In this document: positions 17,719 through 26,131 of the stretch, piece after piece
How the letters are laid out: the number at the start of each line of letters is the position of its first letter
Position numbering within the stretch: position 1 is the stretch's first letter
DNA from: HKCCE3408 sp039191215
Lineage (GTDB): Bacteria > Pseudomonadota > Alphaproteobacteria > Rhodobacterales > Rhodobacteraceae
DNA length: 64,000 nucleotides
Direction of reading: 5' to 3'
NCBI GenBank assembly: GCA_039191215.1
Contig: JBCCXT010000009.1
Coordinates: 1 to 64,000 of the forward strand
Notes under the pieces: generated by a model
Seen by the model: the letters and a program-made list of their open reading frames with translations, nothing else
What the model was told of the DNA's origin: nothing
Database searches by the model: none
Program-made: the position numbers and the translations under genes

Positions 17719-20700
17719 TGCAGCTTGACGAGGCAACCCGGGCCCAGATTGCCGCCGCCGATCCGGCTGCGTCGACTTGGCTGATGGCCAATGCTGGTTC
17801 CGGCAAGACGCGCGTGCTGACCGATCGCGTCGCGTGGTTGTTGCTGAAAGGCGCGCGCCCGGAACGCATCTTGTGTCTGACCTTCACCAAGGCCGCAGCA
17901 TCCGAAATGCAGAACAGGCTTTTCGATCGGCTTGGCCAATGGGCGATGCTGGAGGATGCAGCGCTTGACCGGGAATTGGCCCAGATGGGTGTGCCGGAGA
18001 CCGATCGCGGCCCCGACCGCCTGGCCCGGGCGCGCACGCTTTTTGCCAGCGCGATCGAGGCGCCGGGCGGGTTGCGCATCCAAACGATCCACGCCTTTGC
18101 CGCAAGCATCCTGCGCCGCTTCCCGCTCGAGGCCAAAGTCTCGCCCGCCTTCCAGGAAATCGAAGAGCGGGTGCAACTGGTCCTGCTCGATGAGGTCTTG
18201 GACCGCATCGCCGAGGGACCTGATGCAGACGCGGTCGCCGGTGTCGCCGCTTATGCATCCGGCAGTGACCTGCGCGATCTGATGACAAAGGTGCTCGATC
18301 ACCGCGATGCGTTCGAGGATGATCGACCGGATGCGCGGACGGCTCTTGGCATCGATGCAGGGCTGACCGACGAGCGGGTCCTGGCGGCCGTTCTGCGCGG
18401 GGGGGAACGGGCGCTGTGTCAGCGCGTGGCGTTGCATCTGGACTTTGACAACAAACAACAAGGTGCGGTTCGACGCCGGTTGCAGGCCGTTTCTTGGGAG
18501 CGGCCTCGGCTGGAGGATTTGGCGCTGCTTGAGGGCGCCTTGCTGACGAGCGCCAAAGCCGCTGAGCCTTTCGCGCCGAAGATCGGCACATTCGCCAGCG
18601 CCGAGGTGCGCGACGCGCTTGGCCCCGATCTGGCCTTGTTGGAAGCCCTGATGGAGCGCGTGGCGCATGCGCGCACGCAGCGGGTGGCGCTATTGGCTGC
18701 TGAGCGGGCCGAGGCGCTGGACCGGTTTGCCCGTGTTTTGATCCCGTCCTATGACGCGGCCAAAGCGGCGCGCGGTTGGCTCGATTTCAGCGATTTGATT
18801 CGCCGGGCGCGCGCATTGCTTGTCGACCCCGAACTGGCTCCGTGGGTGCTGTTCCGGCTTGATGGCGGCATCGATCATCTGCTGGTTGATGAGGCGCAGG
18901 ATACATCGCTGGCGCAATGGGATGTCGTCACAGCCCTGACCGAAGAATTTGCCGCCGGCCACGGCGCGCGAAGCGATCTGACACGCACGCTGTTTGTCGT
19001 CGGCGATGTGAAACAGTCGATCTATTCCTTCCAAGGCGCCGACCCGGTGGCGTTTGACCGGATGCGGCACCATTTCGACACGCGGCTAAGCACCGGGCCT
19101 GCGCCTTTGCAGACCCGCAATCTGATCTATTCGTTTCGCTCTGCGCCACTGATCCTGCGCCTGGTTGATGAAGTTGCTCGCGGTCCTGCCGCGGCCGGGA
19201 TCGGTGCGGATGTGGAGCATGCGGCATTTCACGGCGAGATGCCGGGCCGCATCGATATCTGGCCGGTGATCGAGAAGGCCGAAGACACACCGGCCCCTGA
19301 CTGGTTCGATCCGGTCGACATGCCGCAGAAATCCTCGCCAGATGTGCAAATGGCTGTGCGGGTTGCGGATTTTGTTGCCGACACGCTGAAAAACCCGCCG
19401 GAGCTGCAAGGCGGCAAGCCTGTCTCGGCCGGGGACATCTTGATCCTCGTGCGGCGCCGATCACGACTTTTCACCCATCTGATCCGAGAGTTGAAGGCCC
19501 GTGACTTGCCGCTTTTGGGCGCCGATCGCTTTCCGGTGACCGAGCAATTGGCCGTCAAAGATCTGATGGCGCTGATGAAGGTACTGGCAACACCGGCTGA
19601 TGACCTTTCGCTCGCCGCGATTTTGCGTTCGCCGCTTTTTGGCTTTAGCGACGATGCACTTTACCGGGTGGCCCATGGGCGCCAGGGCAAGCTCTGGTCC
19701 AACCTCGACGGTGAGGCGGCAGAGATCTTGGCTGATCTGCGGCGACGGGCGGGCACGCTGCGGCCGTATGAACTGCTTGAGCGCGCGCTGACGGCACATG
19801 GGTTCCGGATGCGGATCATTTCGCGGCTGGGGGCTGAGGCCGAAGATGCTATCGACGCGCTGCTTGCTCAGGCGTTGTCTTATGAGCGGTCCGAGATTCC
19901 GACGCTGACGGGATTTATCGCCTGGCTTGAGGCTGATGAGCTGAAGATCAGGCGCGATGCGGGTCAGTCAACGGGCATGATACGGGTGATGACGGTGCAT
20001 GGCGCCAAGGGCTTGGAAGCACCCGTCGTGATTCTGCCGGATACGGGGAAATTCACCCCCCGCAGCAGTGGCAACACCCTATTGGCAGACGATGACGGCC
20101 CCGTTTTTTGGGCACCGCGCAAGGACGACATGGCCGAGGAATTGGCCGGGCTTGCGGCGACAAAGGGTGCGGCCAATGCCGCCGAAAACGACCGCCTGCT
20201 TTACGTTGCCATGACGCGCGCGGCCCAGTGGCTGATCGTTGGGGCCGCCGGTGCGGTTGACAGCAGCGGGGCGGCGGAAGGGGCCAGCTGGTACAGCAAA
20301 ATCCGCGCAGCCATGACCCGGATGGACGGGGTAGAGACGGCCTTGCCCGGCGGTGCGGGCCTGAGACTGCAAACAGGCGACTGGTCGGTGCTTTCTGCGC
20401 CCGAGCCCGAGCAGCCAGAGCCCGTAAAACTGCCCGCCTGGGCCACAAAGCGGGCGCCGCAAGAAACCGCAGCTCGGGCGCTCAGCCCCTCCGATCTGGG
20501 CGGCGCAAAAGCGTTGCCGGGTGATCCAGGCGCACGCGATGAGGCGGCTGCTTTGCGACATGGCCGGCTGATCCATCTGCTTTTGGAGCATTTGCCGCCG
20601 CTACCCCAGTCAAGCTGGGCCGCAGCCGCCCCGGGCATCTTGGCCATCGACGGGCCCAGTGTGCCGCAAGGTGCGGAATTGGAGGCCCTCTTGAGCGAGG

Positions 20701-21065
20701 CAGTTGCGGTGTTGAGCGCACCGAAATTGCGCCCGCTCTTTTCGCCGCAGGCATTGGCCGAAGTTACCCTGACCGCCCATAGCCCGACGCTCGATCGCCA
20801 GCTATTGGGCCAGATCGACCGCCTGATCGTAGAGCCAGGCCGGGTTCTGGCCGTTGATTTCAAGACCAATATGCAGCTGCCCGTAAAGCCTGCGGACGTG
20901 CCCGAGGGGCTTTTGCGGCAGATGGGGGCATATGCCGAAATGCTGGCGCCGATCTACCCAAATGACCGGATCGATACCGCGATCTTATGGACCCGCGGCC
21001 CTGTGTTGATGGCGCTGCCGCACGACGCGGTGCGCGCTGCTTTGGCGCGCGCGCGTGCACCTTGA
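17715..21065 (+). CDS. addA: Double-strand break repair helicase AddA
   Basis: A 1116-residue UvrD-type helicase and nuclease subunit. Helicase motifs appear in order: Walker A NAGSGKTRVLTDR near residue 30, LTFTKAAASEM, DEAQDTS (motif II), VGDVKQSIYSFQGADP (motif III), MTVHGAKGLEAPVV (motif V) and LYVAMTRAA (motif VI). A C-terminal RecB-like nuclease signature, RVLAVDFKTN, is present. It overlaps addB by ATGA, so both subunits are probably made in equal amounts. Confidence 0.95.
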   Translation: MMQLDEATRAQIAAADPAASTWLMANAGSGKTRVLTDRVAWLLLKGARPERILCLTFTKAAASEMQNRLFDRLGQWAMLEDAALDRELAQMGVPETDRGPDRLARARTLFASAIEAPGGLRIQTIHAFAASILRRFPLEAKVSPAFQEIEERVQLVLLDEVLDRIAEGPDADAVAGVAAYASGSDLRDLMTKVLDHRDAFEDDRPDARTALGIDAGLTDERVLAAVLRGGERALCQRVALHLDFDNKQQGAVRRRLQAVSWERPRLEDLALLEGALLTSAKAAEPFAPKIGTFASAEVRDALGPDLALLEALMERVAHARTQRVALLAAERAEALDRFARVLIPSYDAAKAARGWLDFSDLIRRARALLVDPELAPWVLFRLDGGIDHLLVDEAQDTSLAQWDVVTALTEEFAAGHGARSDLTRTLFVVGDVKQSIYSFQGADPVAFDRMRHHFDTRLSTGPAPLQTRNLIYSFRSAPLILRLVDEVARGPAAAGIGADVEHAAFHGEMPGRIDIWPVIEKAEDTPAPDWFDPVDMPQKSSPDVQMAVRVADFVADTLKNPPELQGGKPVSAGDILILVRRRSRLFTHLIRELKARDLPLLGADRFPVTEQLAVKDLMALMKVLATPADDLSLAAILRSPLFGFSDDALYRVAHGRQGKLWSNLDGEAAEILADLRRRAGTLRPYELLERALTAHGFRMRIISRLGAEAEDAIDALLAQALSYERSEIPTLTGFIAWLEADELKIRRDAGQSTGMIRVMTVHGAKGLEAPVVILPDTGKFTPRSSGNTLLADDDGPVFWAPRKDDMAEELAGLAATKGAANAAENDRLLYVAMTRAAQWLIVGAAGAVDSSGAAEGASWYSKIRAAMTRMDGVETALPGGAGLRLQTGDWSVLSAPEPEQPEPVKLPAWATKRAPQETAARALSPSDLGGAKALPGDPGARDEAAALRHGRLIHLLLEHLPPLPQSSWAAAAPGILAIDGPSVPQGAELEALLSEAVAVLSAPKLRPLFSPQALAEVTLTAHSPTLDRQLLGQIDRLIVEPGRVLAVDFKTNMQLPVKPADVPEGLLRQMGAYAEMLAPIYPNDRIDTAILWTRGPVLMALPHDAVRAALARARAP

Positions 21066-21128
21066 CCCTGGCGCGCTCCGTCCATACTTTGGGGTTCGAT
21101 TTCGCATAACCCCAAACTGGAGGGTGTC

Positions 21129-21449
21129 ATGGCCACCGTTGCTGTCACCGACGATACATTCGATGCTGAGGTCCGGCAGTCGCCGATCCCGGTCGTTGTG
21201 GATTTCTGGGCCGAATGGTGCGGCCCCTGCAAACAGATCGGCCCGGCGCTCGAAGAGCTGTCGGACGAACTCGACGGCAAAGTGAAGATCGTGAAGGTCA
21301 ATGTCGACGAGAACCCCAATTCGCCGATGCAATTGGGCGTGCGCGGCATCCCCGCACTGTTTATGTTCAAGGATGGTGAGGTTGTGTCCAACAAGGTCGG
21401 CGCCGCGGCCAAAGCGGCCCTGCAAGGTTGGATCGAAGAAGCCGTCTAA
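21129..21449 (+). CDS. trxA: Thioredoxin
   Basis: A 106-residue cytosolic disulfide reductase. The active site WCGPC lies in VVDFWAEWCGPCKQIGP, with the cis-Pro loop GVRGIPALFMFKDG later in the fold. The gene has its own ribosome site (GGAGGG) and a strong terminator right after it. In Rhodobacteraceae trxA commonly follows addA, and the order is the same here. Confidence 0.97.
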   Translation: MATVAVTDDTFDAEVRQSPIPVVVDFWAEWCGPCKQIGPALEELSDELDGKVKIVKVNVDENPNSPMQLGVRGIPALFMFKDGEVVSNKVGAAAKAALQGWIEEAV

Positions 21450-21481
21450 ATCCCCGCCCTTTTTTGTCACAAGACCAAACC

Positions 21482-21518
21482 GGCCCGGCAAGCAGAGTGT
21501 TTTGCCGGGCCTCTTTTT
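21482..21518 (+). terminator. Rho-independent terminator after trxA
   Basis: A perfect 10-bp GC-rich stem (arms 21482-21491 and 21502-21511, GGCCCGGCAA and its complement) is followed by TCTTTTT. It ends the addAB-trxA transcription unit. Confidence 0.9.
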
Positions 21519-21603
21519 CGGTCCGATCCGCGCCTTGGATGTGGCGCGGTATGCCAGCCAAGACGAAAGCAGGTTAGGCCCCAACAGGGCTTTAAAGAAA
21601 ATG

Positions 21604-21632
21604 GCTCCAGCACCTACTGGCGGCGCTGGAGC
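21604..21632 (-). terminator. Rho-independent terminator after the alanine symporter
   Basis: On the minus strand an 8-bp stem GCTCCAGC/GCTGGAGC with a 13-base loop is followed by CATTTTCTTT, just past the stop of the symporter gene. It is a typical intrinsic terminator. Confidence 0.7.
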
Positions 21633-21655
21633 ACGAGGTTTGAGACCCGCCTGGA

Positions 21656-23197
21656 TCAGTTGGCGTAGGCCTTGATCTCGCCGCTTTGAAGTCGCTCAGT
21701 GTAACTGTTGAGCTCGGCCCGGACGACCTTCATCAGGAAGTAAAGGCCCAGGATGTTCACAACGGCCATGGCAAAGATTGCCGCGTCCGAGAAGTCGATC
21801 ACGGGGCCCAAGCTTGCCGCGGCGCCGATCACGACGAAGACGCAGAATATGATCTTAAAGACCAACTCTGTCGTTTTGCCCTCACCAAAAAGGTAGGTCC
21901 ACGCCTTAAGGCCGTAGTAGCTCCAAGAGATCATGGTCGAGAAGGCGAAAAGGATCACTGCGATGGCCAGGACATAGGGGAACCAGCTTATGCCAGAGGC
22001 AAAGGCCGCCGAAGTCAACGCCACGCCGGAATTGCCGTCAACCGTGGCAATGGCCGAGCCGGCTTCGTTGAGCATGTATGCCCCGGTGGCCTCATCGATG
22101 ATCAATTGCTGCGAGATGATGATGACAAGTGCGGTCATGGTGCAGATGATGACCGTGTCGATGAGCGGCTCCAGCAGGGATACGAAACCTTCGGTGATCG
22201 GCTCTTTGGTTTTCACCGCCGAATGCGCAATCGCTGCCGATCCGACACCCGCTTCGTTCGAGAACGCGGCCCGCTTGAAGCCCTGGATGAGCGCCCCGAC
22301 CATGCCGCCGGCCACGCCCAGTCCGGTGAAGGCACCGGCAAAGATCTGACCGAAGGCCCAACCGATCATGTCGTAGTTGACGATCAGGATGATCAAGGCT
22401 GCGCCGACATACATGATGCCCATGAAGGGGACGACCTTTTCGGTGACATTGGCAATGGACTTGATGCCACCGACGATCACCGCGAAGACGACCGCAGCAA
22501 AGACCAAGCCGGTGATCCAGCCGGGATAGTCGCCGACAATGCCAGAGATCTGCGCATGTGCCTGATTGGCCTGGAACATGTTACCGCCGCCCAAAGCACC
22601 CAAGATGCAAAAGATCGAGAACAACACGGCCAGGATTTTGCCGCCCGGCAATCCAAGCTCCTTGAAGCCCTTCGATAAGTAGTACATCGGGCCGCCTGAG
22701 ACGGTCCCGTCTTCGTATTCGTTGCGATATTTCACGCCCAAGGTGCATTCGGTGAACTTCGATGCCATGCCCAAGAGACCGGCCAGGATCATCCAGAACG
22801 TGGCCCCCGGCCCACCGATACCAACGGCAACCGCCACCCCGGCAATATTGCCCAGACCGACAGTGCCAGAAAGAGCCGTGGCCAGGGCCTGGAAGTGGCT
22901 GACCTCACCGGCATCGTTTGGGTCGGAATAGTCGCCTTTGACCAGCCGCACCGCATGGCCGAAGAAGCGAAACTGTACTGCACTGAAATAGATCGTGAAA
23001 ATTGAGGCGGCGATAACCAGCCACATCACAATCCAGGGAAAGCTCGTGCCCGGGATCGGCGCAAAGATAAAACTAACGAATGGACCAGTCGCCGCGGCGA
23101 AGGCCTCATGAACCTGCTGGTCGATGCTTTGTGCCTGTACTGCAACGGCAAAGAAGCTTGCCCCGGCAGCCAGCGTAAACGTCTGAAAATATTTCAT
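21656..23197 (-). CDS. Sodium:alanine (AGCS family) symporter
   Basis: A 513-residue integral membrane transporter of the alanine/glycine:cation symporter family. It has many hydrophobic segments, the signature GTVGLGNIAGVAVAVGIGGPGA near residue 110 and FSNEAGVGSAAIAHSAV in the middle, both typical of AgcS/DagA-type carriers. An N-terminal stretch resembling a signal sequence (ending VAVQAQ) precedes the first core helix, as seen in other marine members. AGGGGGC precedes the ATG. It lies 9 bp after the universal-stress gene, and a divergent Lrp regulator is the likely controller. Confidence 0.93.
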   Translation of the reverse strand: MKYFQTFTLAAGASFFAVAVQAQSIDQQVHEAFAAATGPFVSFIFAPIPGTSFPWIVMWLVIAASIFTIYFSAVQFRFFGHAVRLVKGDYSDPNDAGEVSHFQALATALSGTVGLGNIAGVAVAVGIGGPGATFWMILAGLLGMASKFTECTLGVKYRNEYEDGTVSGGPMYYLSKGFKELGLPGGKILAVLFSIFCILGALGGGNMFQANQAHAQISGIVGDYPGWITGLVFAAVVFAVIVGGIKSIANVTEKVVPFMGIMYVGAALIILIVNYDMIGWAFGQIFAGAFTGLGVAGGMVGALIQGFKRAAFSNEAGVGSAAIAHSAVKTKEPITEGFVSLLEPLIDTVIICTMTALVIIISQQLIIDEATGAYMLNEAGSAIATVDGNSGVALTSAAFASGISWFPYVLAIAVILFAFSTMISWSYYGLKAWTYLFGEGKTTELVFKIIFCVFVVIGAAASLGPVIDFSDAAIFAMAVVNILGLYFLMKVVRAELNSYTERLQSGEIKAYAN

Positions 23198-23206
23198 TAT
23201 TGCCCC

Positions 23207-23644
23207 CTATCCAACGACCGTGACCGGCATGTCGGAATGCATCACAAGGTTCTGAGTTGAGCTGCCGAAGACGCGCTTGGTAAAGCCGTCATTGGAGACG
23301 CGCCCGACGATGATTTGTGAAGCGCCGTGTTCGACCGCGATCCGGTTGATGGTCTCGGCAACATCGCCGTGTTTGACGACGCCAGTGGCCTCAAAACCGG
23401 CCTCTTTTAGTGCAGCGACAGCAGGCTCGACGATGCGTGTTGTCGCGGTTTCGATCTCCTCTTCGCGCCGCTTGTGGCGGTGTTCGTTTTCCTCGGCAGT
23501 TTGAAAAGTGAATGGAGACCAGTCGATGACATAAACCACGATCAACGCACAACTTCCGATCCGAGACGCAAGGTCTCGGGCGAATTCCAGTGCGCGTTCA
23601 CCGGTTTCTGTCCCGTCTAATCCCACGGCGATTTTGACTGTCAT
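23207..23644 (-). CDS. Universal stress protein (UspA family)
   Basis: A 145-residue USP-fold protein starting VKIAVGLDGTETGERALEFA and ending with the ATP-binding-like stretch QIIVGRVSNDGFTKRVFGSS and the family C-terminus MPVTVVG. It is the first gene of a two-gene unit with the sodium:alanine symporter; USP proteins often accompany and modulate transporters, which is an inference here. Confidence 0.9.
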   Translation of the reverse strand: MTVKIAVGLDGTETGERALEFARDLASRIGSCALIVVYVIDWSPFTFQTAEENEHRHKRREEEIETATTRIVEPAVAALKEAGFEATGVVKHGDVAETINRIAVEHGASQIIVGRVSNDGFTKRVFGSSTQNLVMHSDMPVTVVG

Positions 23645-23756
23645 TGGTCATCCTCCGTGTCCGTTTTTTACGCTTCCTGGACGCACTTGCGCCCAGCCAT
23701 CGTGACGCCCTTTACCATATCCCTAGGCCGTCTCGATGCCGCTACAATAAGTTAAT

Positions 23757-23837
23757 TTCACTAGTGATTGCGCGATTTTGCAGTGTATATTATGGTCAAA
23801 TTTCCGAAGAATGCGAGATTTGTAGGCAAAATCACTA
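23757..23837. promoter_or_regulatory. Palindromic operator region between symporter operon and Lrp gene
   Basis: The AT-rich divergent promoter region contains the perfect palindrome TCACTAGTGA (23757-23766). Inverted copies of TAGTGATT (23762-23769 and 23830-23837) and GATTTTGC (23774-23781 and 23826-23833) follow the same layout. Nested inverted repeats with A/T cores next to an Lrp gene are what one expects for Lrp-type binding and autoregulation. The protein-DNA match is an inference. Confidence 0.55.
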
Positions 23838-24326
23838 ATGCGAAGAGAATTGGACGGAGTCGATCGGCGTATCCTGGCTGAGTTGGAATCAGATGGCCGT
23901 CTATCGATCGTGGAGCTTGCGCAGCGCGTCAATTTGACCAACACGCCGTGCTCGGAGCGCGTCAAACGGCTGGAGCGGGACGGCTATATCCGCGGCTACC
24001 GCGCCGTGGTCGACAAAGAGCAGTTGGGCCTGGGCCATCTGACCGTGGTGCAGGTCTCACTTGCCGCGTCGGCCACTGAAAACTCGCTCAGCAAATTCAA
24101 CCAGGCAGTGCGCAAGATCGAAGAAGTTGAGTTATGCTTGATGATTGCCGGCTCGTTTGACTATCTGCTGTTGGTGCGCACCCGCGATATCGCCGATTTT
24201 CGCGCCGTGCTGGATGAAAGCATCAACAAGCTGCCAGGCATTCTGCAAACCAACTCTTTTGCCGTGATGGAGACAGTCCGGGATGCCCATTTTGGCCGCG
24301 CACCACAGCGCCCGCGCCCGCGCTAG
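23838..24326 (+). CDS. Lrp/AsnC-family transcriptional regulator
   Basis: A 162-residue feast/famine regulator. The N-terminal winged helix (DRRILAELESDGRLSIVELA, then TPCSERVKRLERDGYI) and the C-terminal RAM ligand-binding domain (ELCLMIAGSFDYLLLVRTRD) are both clear. It is divergent from the universal-stress/alanine-symporter unit and probably regulates it in response to an amino acid such as alanine; this is inferred from position and family. Confidence 0.92.
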   Translation: MRRELDGVDRRILAELESDGRLSIVELAQRVNLTNTPCSERVKRLERDGYIRGYRAVVDKEQLGLGHLTVVQVSLAASATENSLSKFNQAVRKIEEVELCLMIAGSFDYLLLVRTRDIADFRAVLDESINKLPGILQTNSFAVMETVRDAHFGRAPQRPRPR

Positions 24327-24381
24327 CTTTGGGGCAGCGCCTGGCGCTAGGCTGACAAGGCAATCCACGGGGTAGGCTGTG

Positions 24382-25452
24382 ATGGATCGACGAGATGTTT
24401 TGCTGGCGGGGGGAGCTTGGGGCATGGCCGGTCCAGTCGGGCACGCGATAGCACAGGAGCGCGCGGGATTCTACGTCCCCGCCGAAGAGGCCCGCCATGC
24501 GCGCTGTTTCATGCAATGGCCGGTGAGCCGGGAAGTGCATCCTGACCCGGTATTTCGCGACTTGGTGCAGCAGGCCATTGCCGACACCGCCAATGCGATT
24601 GCTGATTTTGAGCCGGTTACAATGCTTGCCGCCGCGGCCGATCACAATGCGGCACGGGCGAAGCTCTCGGGCATGGTCGAGCTCTGGGATGTGCCGACCG
24701 AGGATCTGTGGTGCCGCGACAGCGGTCCGATCTTTGCGGTGGATGGCGCCGGCGGCATCGCGGTCAGCCATATCCAATTCAACGGCTGGGGCGCCAAGCA
24801 GGTCCATCGCCGCGATGGCCGGATCGCGCTGCGTGTGGCAGAAATTTTGGGGCTGGAGGTTCTGCCCTCGGGCCTTGTCGGCGAGGCCGGCGGGGTTGAG
24901 CAGGACGGCCATGGCCTGCTGATGGCGCATGAGAGCAGTTGGGTGAATGACAACCGCAATCCCGGCCTGTCGCGTGATGAGATTGAAGCGCGCCTGTTGC
25001 GGGCTTACGGCGCGGAGCGGATGATTTGGGCGCCGGGCGTTTGGGGCGAAGACATAACTGACTACCATATCGACAGCCTGGCGCGGTTCACCGGGCCGTG
25101 CCGCGTGCTGGTCAACCTGCCGGCTGCGCCCGATGCTTACGATCCGTTCCATCAGGCCGCACTTGAGACCCACGACATTCTGGCGGCGGCCGGGCTGGAG
25201 CTCGACGTGATAGCCGAGCCCTCCGAGAGGCGCGTACAGAGCATCGATTTTGTCGCGTCTTACGTAAATTATTATGTTTGCAACGGTGGCGTCATTGCCG
25301 CGGAATTTGGCGATGCGGAGAGTGATGCCCGCGCCATCGACGCGCTGGCCCGGCATTATCCAGGCCGCGAGATCGTCACGCTGAACGTGGACCCTTTGGG
25401 CGAAATGGGCGGCGGTATTCATTGCGCCACCCAGCAGATGCCCGAGGTCTAG
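24382..25452 (+). CDS. Agmatine deiminase family protein with Tat-like signal
   Basis: A 356-residue guanidino-group-modifying enzyme (peptidylarginine-deiminase/agmatine-deiminase fold). Catalytic features are present: the Trp-Cys-Arg-Asp strand DLWCRDSGP, the GEAGGVEQDG loop, the HIDSLARF strand and the nucleophile Cys348 in GGGIHCATQQMP. The usual reaction is agmatine to N-carbamoylputrescine. Oddly, the N-terminus MDRRDVLLAGGAWGM followed by Ala-rich residues looks like a twin-arginine export signal, suggesting the enzyme acts outside the cytoplasm. ATG 24382 is preferred over the overlapping GTG 24379. Confidence 0.85.
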   Translation: MDRRDVLLAGGAWGMAGPVGHAIAQERAGFYVPAEEARHARCFMQWPVSREVHPDPVFRDLVQQAIADTANAIADFEPVTMLAAAADHNAARAKLSGMVELWDVPTEDLWCRDSGPIFAVDGAGGIAVSHIQFNGWGAKQVHRRDGRIALRVAEILGLEVLPSGLVGEAGGVEQDGHGLLMAHESSWVNDNRNPGLSRDEIEARLLRAYGAERMIWAPGVWGEDITDYHIDSLARFTGPCRVLVNLPAAPDAYDPFHQAALETHDILAAAGLELDVIAEPSERRVQSIDFVASYVNYYVCNGGVIAAEFGDAESDARAIDALARHYPGREIVTLNVDPLGEMGGGIHCATQQMPEV

Positions 25453-25905
25453 GCGCGCAGAACGTCTCAGTATCTGGCATCGACATTCGGAAGGACGCCA
25501 GCAATACGGGCGCCCAAATCCGCTCCACCGACGATTGGCTTGGTGCTTTCTCGTCGCTTTTGCCCATTGCGTGCCTGACCGAATCTATCCGCTGCCGATA
25601 GGAGCCCAAGGCGCGATGCCACCGCGACCATCTTCAACGCGATATCGGTCGCCTATTCCTGTGCGCTGATTTCCGCGCACCCGACAATTCACCCCCCGCA
25701 TCGTCAAGCCATTTTGACCGCGGTTGCCGGATTCTGGTCCGGGCCGGGGTCTTGCCAATCTATTATCCGTTCCTGCCGGGTTCAGGCACAAGAACGCCTG
25801 GGAAAAGGACGCCTGCCAAAGGCTGACCGGTCTGAGTAATCTGAGGAACGCAGCCGCGCTGTTACACAGTTTTGGCGCGCGCGCGTTGCGACAAGGCTCT
25901 ATTTC

Positions 25906-25923
25906 TGGTATTCAAAAATACCA
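25906..25923. promoter_or_regulatory. Inverted repeat, candidate operator of the injection-system operon
   Basis: TGGTATT and AATACCA form a perfect 7-bp inverted repeat with spacer CAAA. A poor sigma-70-like pair, TTGCGA at 25886 and TATTCA overlapping the left arm after 17 bp, is seen. It could be a repressor site at the operon promoter. This is inference only. Confidence 0.35.
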
Positions 25924-26030
25924 TTGGCACTTGTGTTTCTTGGCGCACTTCAACGGTTTGTGCGTATTCAATTTGTTTGCTCCTGACAATTTTCGTCACG
26001 CGAGGGGGCATTTTTCGATTTCTTGTTTTA

Positions 26031-26051
26031 CCGGACCGATCTGGGGTCCGG
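26031..26051 (+). promoter_or_regulatory. Leader hairpin before the sheath gene
   Basis: CCGGACC and GGTCCGG form a 7-bp GC stem around the loop GATCTGG, about 80 bp before the sheath start codon. In the leader RNA this could influence stability or translation. No riboswitch class is recognised. Confidence 0.35.
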
Positions 26052-26131
26052 GAACCCGCCGAGAAACACCTTTCCGCCTTGTCCGGCGCGCCCGTGGCCA
26101 TGGGCTGTGCGCAACATGAAAGGTTTCTCAT

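Larger units (their letters stand above)
25453..26131. other. 679-bp intergenic region upstream of the injection-system operon
   Basis: No convincing gene. The short frames here have no ribosome sites or recognisable products. The right half becomes A/T richer and carries two inverted repeats, listed separately, so it is the probable promoter and leader region of the long operon that starts at 26132. Confidence 0.6.
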
